From: Paraglomus occultum
Taxonomy: Eukaryota > Glomeromycota > Glomeromycetes > Paraglomerales > Paraglomeraceae
Direction of reading: 5' to 3'
DNA: 30,797 bases
Assembly: GCA_910592205.1 (NCBI GenBank)
Contig: CAJVPJ010000284.1
Span: 1-30,797, forward strand
Shown here in pieces: positions 22,063 through 30,797 of the stretch. The position numbers and the translations under genes were made by a program. Each line of letters begins with the position of its first letter. Position 1 is the first letter of the stretch. The notes under the pieces were generated by a model. That model made no database searches, was not told where the DNA came from, and saw nothing but the letters and a program-made list of their open reading frames with translations.

Positions 22063-25000
22063 ATGACCGATCAGCGTGTTGGCACGTTAGGGCAGGGGAA
22101 ATCGACGAGTCGGTATAGGCACTCTGTCAGTATAATCTCAAGGGAACTCTACGATTCTCGTCGGGAGTATTCGAGAACGTCTCGAAAGCTGTTTGATCCA
22201 ACCAGTGATCCTGTGCCCAAGACGACAAAATCCGACGACAGTGAGGACTATAAAAGAAATACTGTCTCGAAACCCAATAATCGCCGACTGTTTGATCCAG
22301 AATGTGATCCTGTGATTCCTAAATCAAAACATCTAATGACCGGCAACTCGTCTTTTGAATCTGAAAACAAAATTGTTGGTCACCAAGCCGCTTTACGAAC
22401 TCGCGAAGAGTTAAGTGGGCAATCAAAGTCTGTCGCAGAGAAATCATCGTCTAGACGTAAAAGCAGAAATCTAGTTGACGAAGACGTTGCGCGTGCTCAT
22501 TGTTCTCAGTCTCGTGGTGACTCAAGCAATACTTTGAAAGGCGAAAAAGTGAGCAGACAGGATGCTACCTCTAATGCGATCAAGTTGCTTCTTGAGGATG
22601 TTTATCAGCTAGAATCTCAAATTGCAGAGGATGACCTTCACTTCAATAGCTACTTGAAAAATGGAAAAGTTTTTAAAGATGAAACTTACTGGGGAGAGAA
22701 AGTGGATTTACACATACGGTATGCAAATCCCGCGTAATGTGTTGTCCGGCGAAGTTTAATAATTGCTCTTTTGTACTTCCTACAGGTTGTCAAAAAAGTA
22801 TGCTCAGTATATTCATTTGCATTACTCGCTTGCTATGAAGAATGAAATAGAGGCGAAATGCTGGAAAATTTGTTACTACTCTTTGATAGAGAAGTTTCGC
22901 CAGGCTATTAAAATGAAGAAATCAGATTCGTCCATCATTCTAAGCACTTTGTATGACTTTTTGGATAAAGCAGAGGAGTTTTACAAACTATTGATTATTC
23001 AAATGGATAAAGATTCGGAGAATGTAGGCGACAAGTCTAAAACTCCACGATGGTTCAGATGTGTTGACTGTCTTGGTGATATTTCAAGGTATCGTTGGAG
23101 CTACAGCGTGGACGATCTGGAAGTTAGTCGAGATAGTTTGGCAGACATTGCTTCTAACTGGTATCTTATGGGCATTAAGCTCAATCCAACTAATGGTATT
23201 TACCAATGACTACTATAGTCCTAACTGCTTGGTTATAAGAATGGAATCATGATTTGATTACTATTTAATCCAACATATTAATTACCTGATATGCACACTT
23301 TCAGGTAAGTTCTATCACCATTTAGCTATCCTGGCACCAAAGAACGAGTTAAGAATTCTATATTATTATTGTCGGAGGTTTGTCTTCGTTGATTTTCAAG
23401 TTTGCGCGACTTCGGTTGTAATGGAATTACGAATAACCTATTCAATTCTTCAGCCTCATGGTCAAGATGCCATTTCTTACTGCTCGGGAATCGCTTGTGT
23501 TGTTTTTCGAGAGAAATAGAAAACGCTTTACTTCTCACGAATCAAGCCCAACGAAAGCAAAGGGTGAATCTATGCGGTCTCATTCAAATAGTACAACTTT
23601 CTCCTTAAGTGAACCAGCTGAGCATCAAACTTTTCTTGGTTTATTTGTGCGCCTGCATGGCATGCTTTTTACGAAAATTGGACTTGAGCATTTTGAGGAA
23701 ATTGAAAAGGCTTTTCTTTTGCGCGTGTGTACAGATAATGACGAGGGGTCGCCCACGGAGTCTCGATCATGCGATTTTTTTTTAAAAATGGCAATCATTA
23801 ATTTATCTAGCTTTTATGATTATGGAAGCAAAGAGGCATCGTCGTTCAAACGCGCACTGAGATCCTTAGATGATACGGGGAATAATTACACGCAAACAGT
23901 TGCAGCAGATTTTGCATTTTCTCAGGTCAGCAGATTGACCTTCAAGCTCATGTACAATTTCATGCTTAAGTATACAAGCTCTGATGCAAATTCCGGACCT
24001 AATCCCATAATGGAGGGGTGGATTTTGTACATCGAAATTGTGTTGCTTTGGATGGTCGCCAGTGGTGTCTTCAAAACAAACGCTGAGGATGTTCGTAAAA
24101 GTGTGTGGGATTTAATTATAAGCAATTCAATTCCAAGTGGATTTTGGTCCGTGCTCGCCAGATTTCTCACACACGTTGCCGAAGAAGTTGGTTTAACTAA
24201 TGAGATAGTGGCAGATTTGTTGGACGAGAGAAACTCTGCCAGTAAATTTTTGTTGAGAAATCCCGTCTTACCCGAGGATTGGGAGTTACGCGGAATTGTA
24301 TGGTTAGAAAGAGTTTACTCGCCAAAATTATCTGAAGATTATACGAAGTCACTTATTAGGAGCATCGAAAATCAGGATGCTCAATTGTTAAGCGAAAGTG
24401 TAAAGACGCAATATGCCTCATGGTTAAACCAGGATGTCGTTAAGAGTCGACGATACCGAATTTTTGAGCTCGGCATTATTCTTAGCGAAGTAAGAGATTG
24501 TATTTTATCATAATCTGTTTTTTTTTCCTTGTCAATTCAGATGAGTTAAATGGTTTAAATTTATTACAGCTATTCTCCGGACTTGTATTTGATTCTGAGA
24601 AAGCAGCCTTTCGTTCGTCCGTCGTCTCGGATATTGACGATAAAATCCAATCTTATGGAAATACACCAACTGAAAAAGACATGCACGAAGTTGAAGCAGA
24701 AAGTGGTGACTCAAACGAATACGATTATGAAGATGAGGATGAGAATGAGAACGAGAATGAAAATGAAGAACTAGAAGGAAATAATGAGATAAGAGAGTTA
24801 AAAGTATGTATTCAATGTCGTTACAGTTATCATAGAAATATGTTGCCTTTAGCTTGTTATTTTTTGTGACACAGAAACGTCGCCTAGAGTTAGAAGCTTT
24901 ACTTGCGGCAACAAGGAACAATTCGTCAGGCAAAGTGGCTTCGAATTCACGCTTACGTAGGCAGAAGAGTTCGAGGAAAAATGCCACAACGTCGCGAATC

Positions 25001-25589
25001 AGGCCGGGTATTACTTGTCTTGTAATCGACACCAATTGTTTCATAGGTGACCTGAGGATGATGAAAGAGATCATACAGTGTGAGAAATGGACTGTTATAG
25101 TTCCATTAGTGGGTAAATATCGGCAAGACTTTCGCAGATTCTTTCACTTGATTTACAACTATTGAGCATGTTTATTTTATAGTTATCACAGAGTTGGATG
25201 GGTTAAGTCATAATCCGCCACCGCTTGGCAGTGCTTCAGCAGAAGCCATTACGTACATTGAACAAACACTGCTGGCAAAACGATACAGGAAGCTGAAGAT
25301 CCAAACAAGCAAGGGCAACTATGTGTCTGATATTAATTTCAAGGAAATGTTTGATTTCGGCGAAGGGGAAAATAAAAGGAAAAATCTTGATGATCTTATA
25401 TTAGGAATATGCTGCTGGCATATAAGCAACCAAAATAGCAGCACTCGCCAAACTCGGAATGATTCTGATTTAAATAATAGCGCAACGGTCGTGTTGCTTA
25501 CTAACGATCGTAATTTGCGGATAAAGGCGCGTGCACGCGGAATTGATGTTGCGGTCATGCAAGATTTTAAAAAATTATTAGGACGGTAA
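22063..25589 (+). CDS. SMG6: EST1/SMG6-like protein with C-terminal PIN nuclease domain
   Basis: SMG6 is the endonuclease of nonsense-mediated mRNA decay and is related to telomerase-binding EST1. Seven exons: 22063-22718, 22786-23195, 23305-23377, 23454-24489, 24570-24803, 24875-25112 and 25183-25589, giving 1017 residues (human about 1419). The Arg/Ser-rich N-terminus carries two copies of a short motif, RKLFDPTSDPVP (41-52) and RRLFDPECDPVIP (74-86), like exon-junction-complex-binding motifs. The 14-3-3-like/TPR region includes DCLGDISRYRW and LNPTNGKFYHHLAILA, the EST1 hallmark, then LTARESLVLFFERNR. A D/E/N-rich linker lies in exon 5 (about 775-790). The PIN domain shows CLVIDTNCFIGDL, VVITELDGL, NLDDLILGICCWH and VLLTNDRNLRIKA, so its acidic residues are present and nuclease activity is expected. 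A possible AATAAA lies at 26097. The exon 4-5 join is the least certain. Confidence 0.9.
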
Positions 25590-26263
25590 ATTATCGAGGC
25601 TTGACTGACATAGTTCAGTTGTCAATATTCCTTTTATTCTCGTTTGGAGTTGAAGACACATGAAAGATTGGCTGACTGCACGGTGAGGTGTAAAGTTCTT
25701 CCACATCTAATACATCTAATAATGATTCTCTTTATTCACATTGTTGCTTCCCCTCCCTCCCTCCCTCAGTTAGAGTGTAACCAAATTTTCCATCAGGTTT
25801 GCTTTCCTCTTGCGTGTGTACAAACCTGTCATTGGATAGATGCTGCGTGTTGACCGCACAAGACGAGAATAGCAAAACAGCAACTCGAGACGTTGGTCGT
25901 GTGGATAATTACACTGTTCCTCTAATGAATCCTCGGCGGCGACGATTTCGAGTTGATGCAACTGTTAATGCTTTACGACCAAACCAAATATACTAGTAAT
26001 GGCACGCCGCAGGCTGCCGTTTTTCACTCATATATATTATAATAGGCCGAGAATATTGACATTTCATAACCATCTAAAGACAGAATCTTTTATACCAATA
26101 AAGTGTTATTGAAAATTTTTTATCCTGTCTTGCCTAAAATTCCATAAAAATGCCAATATCACTGTATTTGTGTAGCTGTTATTCTTTTTCGCTGTTTATT
26201 ATTCAAAATGGGAGACTTAAATGGAAATTACTTTCCTTTTAACGAATATTAGGATGGTCGTGC
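25590..26263. other. Convergent 3' region of SMG6-like and 224-residue gene
   Basis: About 670 bp between two converging stop codons, expected to hold both 3' UTRs. It contains a CCCT repeat (about 25749-25767) and an AATAAA at 26097-26102 on the plus strand. Small open frames on both strands (for example 25770-25961 minus, 25799-25996 plus) have no family resemblance or splice context. Confidence 0.5.
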
Positions 26264-27235
26264 TTATAATGAAGTGGCGGTATTGATGGGCTTATTGCCT
26301 ACCCCGCGTTTTCTCCGCAAGAGACCATCTCTTAATATCGCATCCACGAGCTCCAACTTAACAATAGCATCGTTGCTTAATTGGATATTTGAATTCATCT
26401 CATCTGTATTCTGTTCCGAATACTGTACATTATGGGAACGACCGTATATAATGTGATTGTGTGTCCTACGTATTTCTTCCATGTTGTTGAGAGTCTATTA
26501 TTCATACAAAATAATATTGGCACATGCTCAATACGTCAAGTAGGAAAATCCACAAGGCCACACACTTCTACCTCATGCAACTGGCAGATGCGCATATGAG
26601 CTTCTCGCACTTTTGGCCCCAATCCTAGGAGAGTAGAACGTAAGAGGAAATCACAATGACACAACGAAGACAGACCGTTCCAAAAAAGAACCTTACCAAA
26701 TTCGATTTGCTCTGCCTTATTCTTTGTCCATATGGCAAGTTCATTATCGTAGACTTCCACAAATTTGGTCAGATGCTGATTTAAAGTGGATGATATTTCT
26801 CTCAGTTCGACGAGTAACTTATCGTCAATCTCTCTGTCATCCTGACAGTCATCAAACTTATTTATGGTATATATGAAGCGCGTAAATTAGGTTTTGATTC
26901 TTCAGTCTGAATCTTGATTACAAGAAATCTTACACTTTGTTGAATAAACTCCAGTTCTGATTGTAAATTTTCCATTTCAAATCTTTCTCTCGCTGCATAT
27001 TCTTTTAGAGCATCTGTATTAATTCTAGAAAGATACTTAGACGTAGTCCGAATAATCTGTTTCAATGACATCAAACACACCTCGTCTTACTTCCATGGTT
27101 GGTTTTATCAGCGGGCATGAGCGACAGTATGTCATTAGGGAATAATTCAAAGTTTTCTGACTTGACAGCTGTTAATAAATGGCGCTTCGCTACCAGGTTA
27201 TCCAGCAAGCTGCAAGCTTGGATGAGTTCATCCAT
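26264..27235 (-). CDS. Unidentified 224-residue helical/coiled-coil protein
   Basis: Five exons (minus strand): 27081-27235, 26934-27024, 26697-26841, 26572-26624 and 26264-26494. Phases agree throughout and total 675 nt. The product starts MDELIQACSLLDNLVAKRHL, continues with charged helical segments (EYAARERFEMENLQSELEF, then DDKLLVELREISSTLNQHL, then FVEVYDNELAIWTKNKAEQI) and ends with a polar region and a basic C-terminus (LLRRKRGVGNKP). No transmembrane segment or catalytic motif is seen. The layout is reminiscent of small coiled-coil subunits of kinetochore or augmin complexes, but I cannot match a family. The first intron could instead use the donor at 27090 (GTAAGA), but its phase fits no acceptor. 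The start codon lies 99 bp from that of the divergent RPC4 gene. Confidence 0.7.
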
Positions 27236-27334
27236 TTTCTACAAACCGGTTGGTTCAAACGCGACGTGTTTTTAATGATATAGTCATGTGACATGTATTA
27301 CTAGATTGAATCGTGACCCTGCACAGTTAATTCG
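27236..27334. promoter_or_regulatory. 99-bp bidirectional 5' region (224-residue gene / RPC4)
   Basis: Only 99 bp separate the two divergent start codons, so core promoters and 5' UTRs of both genes are compressed into, or overlap, this segment. No TATA box is obvious. Co-regulation is an inference from spacing. Confidence 0.5.
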
Positions 27335-28830
27335 ATGTCTACTCGTGGGAGCCCGCGGACGCCTAGACGTGGAGGTACCAGTCAGCGCGGGAGGTCCAAC
27401 TCTCCTTCCAATTCAGCAAATGCCGAAGCTTCACCTCCAGCATCCTCGAGCAATTTGTCGCCATTGACTGCAGGTCGGAGGCTTGGCTCGCTCCATAATA
27501 CAGTCGAAGCACCTGCGCCTGGGAGGCTTGCATCTCTGAGACTTGCACGAGACGTTACCTTTGGGGTTTGTTGCTAGATATGTCCTAATTTTTACAGCCT
27601 ACTTACATACTAACAGCATTAAGACACTTTTATTTACAGGGGGATGGATCACAATTTCCTGATATGAGTGGAATGGGCATGCTTTCTTCAAATGCGGGTT
27701 TTGGAGATGTTACTCTCGGTGGCTTCAAGAAAATGACGTTTAGACCTTCAGTTCCTCCCCGGCGGAAGAAAAACACAACAATAGCGCCTGGAGAGGGAGA
27801 TGCTAAAGTTGATACTGCTGAAAGTTCTTCCGTAGATATGCCTCCTGAGGCTATAATTGTAAAAGATGAATCAAGTTCAACAGAGGCTCATGTGTCAAAC
27901 ACGGGAACCACAGCACAAACGGCGTCAAGCCGACCGAATCAACGATCGCGATTACGAAATCAAGTGCTAACAGCCTCTGGACCGTTTGCTTACGGGCCGT
28001 CGGCTATGTCTTCGCATTCAATTGAAGTTGATGGCGAGAACGTGACGCGTACTGGAAGCCGACTCTTTTCGGATAATCGGCTGAAATCAGATGTGGTTAA
28101 TGCGGAAAATTTGGCATTTTCTTTTCGCGAAGACCCCTGGGCCCCTGTTACTCTATTTGAGACACCGGATCAGGCAGAGACTCTTAATTCATCGGAGAAC
28201 AATGAAACATCTGCATTTCTTGCGGAAGAACAAATGGAAAAAGTTGAACCATTTATATTTAATGAAGAAGTAAGAATACGCAAAATTATATGTGTCACGG
28301 CATGGTTGATTTTGGTCGATATAGTATCTAATTCCTAAATTATATTCAGGATAATCATTTGTTTTTGTTTCAATTACCTCCGATACTACCTGAATTTGAA
28401 TCAGTTGCCGAGGCTACTGCATCAACTGCCTTTAGAGCCAGTACGAATACCGAGTCTAGAAAGGATGACAAAGCGGATAACCAACAAAAAGACTCGAAAG
28501 GAACTCGACATGTAGAAGGAATGGTTGGAAAGCTAGTTGTCTATAAGTCTGGGGAAACAAAATTAAAATTAGGAAACATTGAATTAGATGTATGTATATT
28601 TGACTTTTATCTTACAAATATCAAATTCGTGGATTATTAAAGTTTATTCTCTACAGGTTTATTCTGGAACAGAGTGTTCTTTCTTACAAAACATTGTGGT
28701 ACTTGACCCAGCAAAGAAGGGTGCATATTGCCTAGGTCAGGTATCTAAGCAGTTTGTCTGTGTACCAGATATTGAAACTTTACTAGACCATTCTGATGAA
28801 GATAATGGGAGAGGTAGTGATGATGTTTAG
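27335..28830 (+). CDS. POLR3D: DNA-directed RNA polymerase III subunit RPC4
   Basis: RPC4 (yeast Rpc53) pairs with RPC5/Rpc37 in the TFIIF-like subcomplex of Pol III that acts in termination and reinitiation on tRNA and 5S genes. Four exons, all phase 0: 27335-27565, 27640-28269, 28350-28589 and 28657-28830, giving 424 residues (human 398, yeast 422). The N-terminus is a disordered Arg/Ser/Pro-rich segment (MSTRGSPRTPRRGGTSQRG). The central KKMTFRPSVPPRRKK is the conserved basic RPC4 element. The C-terminal dimerisation domain has EGMVGKLVVYKSGETKLKLG, then GTECSFLQNIVVLD, LGQVSKQFVCVPDIETLLD and a short acidic end. An AATAAA lies at 28901-28906, 71 nt past the stop. It is divergent from the 224-residue gene. 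Confidence 0.92.
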
Positions 28831-28900
28831 ACATTGGAAGATTCCTTGAAGGTTCAGTGATAAATAGCTGAATTTATTGTTATTATTGTGTAGGCTTTGA

Positions 28901-28906
28901 AATAAA
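28901..28906 (+). promoter_or_regulatory. Candidate poly(A) signal of RPC4
   Basis: A canonical AATAAA hexamer lies 71 nt downstream of the RPC4 stop codon on the coding strand, followed by AT-rich sequence. Position and sequence fit a eukaryotic polyadenylation signal. Confidence 0.5.
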
Positions 28907-30011
28907 GCATTGTAATCATAATTTGAGCTCAAGTTTACTTAAAGATAATCATTTTGAAAATTAGTTAATAGTTGTAATTTATTCTGTTGTGTAATAGTAA
29001 ATGTTAATATCGAATGATTTACTTATTATCATTCCTATATTGGACCTTTTTCTTTTTTTTCTTTTTGTTTCTTCATTGTAATTCTATCGAAACATGCAGA
29101 AAAGGTTTCCATCAACTTCAGCACAATAAATTCATACTCAATATAAAACAAGAATTAAATTGACAACGCAGCAAAATAGCTTTTTTGTTTGACATTTTGA
29201 CCTATTCCTTGATCTGTTGGAAGTAATCATTTAGTTCTTTTTAAGCCCAATAGATTTTAATTTATTAACTTGGTATTATTAATTAATATCTGCGTTCTAT
29301 AAAATTCAATGTATCAAGTAGGAAAATACGTCTTTAACAAGGCTGCATTGTCCAATTAGAACAACCCGCAAGAAGATGTTCCAGGTCGTTTGGTAACAAG
29401 TTTAACGGTGAAAAAGCGGTTCAGTAGTTGAACAACGCTCGGCAAACAAATTAGATGCATCATTGCGCAAAATTTGGTATTGAAAACTAGCAGACGTGAT
29501 CATTTACGGATCCGTCGGGAATAGCATTATTAAATGAATGCTATGCTCAACAGTAAAATACACAACGTTTAAATATATTCTCTTCAAAGTGCGGCTAGGA
29601 ATTGCCATGCCGTTACACCGTTTCTTATATTCCTTACATCCGTACAATTCGAATGACAAAGCTCGTTGAGTCTTTTGATGACAAAAATGCTAAATTGACG
29701 GTCCATCTGGGCTTATATATGTACCTGAAGAGATAACCTTTACCTAAAGGCGTAATTGTCTCACGATCTATTTATAGCTACATCAATAACGCGTTATAGA
29801 ATTCATGTCGAAGATCATATATTCAACAGTACAAGAAGGTTAAATGAATTGTTCACGAACATAGTAGTCAGTTAGTAGTACGCAAATATTTAATGTTTCG
29901 AACATTAGGTAATATTAATATCGATATAGTGTTCTAACGAGGATCCGTACGTCAAGTGATACAAATACAAATCAATCGTAAACACTCTAAACATTTTTAT
30001 CGTTTCCAACC
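28907..30011. other. 1.1 kb without a recognised gene, upstream of ALG8
   Basis: AT-rich sequence with T-rich runs (about 29045-29070). The right end should hold the ALG8 promoter and 5' UTR. No coding frame longer than background, RNA gene or repeat family is seen on either strand. Confidence 0.45.
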
Positions 30012-30797
30012 ATGAAGAAAAACCTTTTAATCTTTAGTACATTAATAAAAATACTTCTCTTTCCCGCATAGTAAGTGATGGCCTTACAACATTAATATAC
30101 GCTATACTCCTTATTTTATCAATCATTATTATCTATTTCTGTAGTCACTCAACAGACTTTGAAGTACACAGAAACTGGCTTGCCATTACTCATAGTTTGC
30201 CAGTTCAACAATGGTATCATGAAAGTACTAGTGAATGGACGCTCGATTATCCTCCATTTTTTGCATGGTTTGAGTGGGCTCTTTCTCAGTTTGCACCGAT
30301 AGCTGATAATGAGATGCTCAAAGTGACAAATCTGGACTATGCAAGTAACGAAACGATCTATTACCAACGGGCAACAGTTATTGCGAGCGAGTTGGTCTTA
30401 TTCTATGCTCTCGTCAAGTAAGTGAATGGACCAGTTATATTATACTCGATTTCGTGACTTCCAGTTCGCATGTTAATGCTTTATCCAACCGAAGATATTT
30501 GTCTGTCAAGAATGATATGTTCCATACAATTGTTGTTATTTCAATTTTTCTGAATCCGGGATTCTTTATCGTGGATCATATACATTTTCAATATAACGGT
30601 TTTTTGTTCGGCATACTTATCCTGTCAATAGTGTTAATACATCAGGTTAGATGAAACGAATTCCAATCGCTCTGCTTGAAATTCCAACATTACGACTCTG
30701 ACTAATATATATTACAGAAAAATGATCTGGCATCAGGAATCGTATTTGCAATGCTTCTTAATTTTAAGCATATTTATTTATATCTTGCACCAGCTTA
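30012..30797 (+). CDS. ALG8: Dolichyl-P-Glc glucosyltransferase ALG8 (5' part, partial)
   Basis: ALG8 adds the second glucose to the lipid-linked Glc1Man9GlcNAc2 precursor in the ER lumen. Four exons are visible: 30012-30070, 30145-30417, 30465-30645 and 30718 to the window edge, phases consistent, giving about 197 residues. The start [20 protein letters not shown] is a hydrophobic first transmembrane segment. Next come [19 protein letters not shown], the GT-C loop carrying the catalytic Asp of the ALG6/ALG8 family, then [20 protein letters not shown], then [14 protein letters not shown] and [24 protein letters not shown] and [14 protein letters not shown] are shared by ALG6 and ALG8; [19 protein letters not shown] favours ALG8. 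The gene runs off the right edge intact. Confidence 0.92.

Noticed and set aside
25770-25996. Overlapping open frames on both strands between the SMG6-like and 224-residue genes
   Set aside because: They lie in the expected 3' UTRs, are short and mutually antisense, and resemble no family.
27025-27080. Exon 2 of the 224-residue gene starting at the ACAG before IIRTTSKYL
   Set aside because: No donor of matching phase exists; the GTGTGT..CTTTCTAG intron of 56 nt keeps phase and has normal length.
1-30797. tRNA, rRNA or CRISPR features
   Set aside because: A by-eye scan found no cloverleaf with a T-loop box in the right spacing, no rRNA-like sequence and no spaced direct repeats; a covariance-model scan was not possible here.

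Overview
The window is nuclear DNA of an AT-rich eukaryote with compact, intron-rich genes. Most introns are about 45-110 nt with GT..AG ends, and exons can be as short as 15-19 nt. The gene set (GPN2, ATP23, a full-length ABCC transporter, AP-2 mu, a Na/K-type P-ATPase, an EST1/SMG6-type PIN nuclease, RNA polymerase III subunit RPC4, ALG8) fits an early-diverging fungus. A Mucoromycota or Glomeromycotina-like genome is my best guess: low GC, an IIC-type Na/K-like ATPase in a fungal context, and SAM-like gene debris. This placement is inference. I rebuilt the exon models by hand from splice sites, reading phase and remembered family sequences, and the total coding length divides by three in every complete model except the P-ATPase.

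Layout. 1-770: a foreign-looking block with the 3' end of one ORF and a 153-codon ORF that stays open only if two in-frame TGA codons are read as Trp, followed by a hairpin plus T-run. 879-2348 (-): GPN2. 2630-4120 (+): ATP23, divergent from GPN2 across 281 bp. 4348-10763 (-): a 21-exon ABCC/MRP transporter with TMD0, degenerate ATPase motifs and a long acidic tail. 11382-13242 (-): AP-2 mu. 13243-15264: a 2 kb gene-poor stretch. 15265-18719 (-): a type IIC-like P-ATPase with several altered catalytic motifs and one extra base in exon 2. 19307-20440: degraded material, including the 3' end of a SAM-domain-like gene, an interrupted minus-strand frame and a long ATA microsatellite. 20442-22062: nothing recognised. 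22063-25589 (+): an SMG6/EST1-like gene with a C-terminal PIN domain. 26264-27235 (-): an unidentified 224-residue helical protein. 27335-28830 (+): RPC4/POLR3D, whose start codon lies 99 bp from that of the preceding gene. 28831-30011: no gene seen. 30012-end (+): 5' part of ALG8.

The genes do not form one pathway. They are mostly conserved housekeeping genes (small GTPase, mitochondrial protease, endocytosis, RNA decay, Pol III, N-glycosylation) interspersed with two fast-evolving transporter genes. The points most worth a second look are the TGA-reading ORF at the left edge, which suggests DNA from a code-4 genome such as a Mollicutes-related endobacterium or a mitochondrial plasmid, and the shared pattern of catalytic-motif decay in the ABCC transporter and the P-ATPase.
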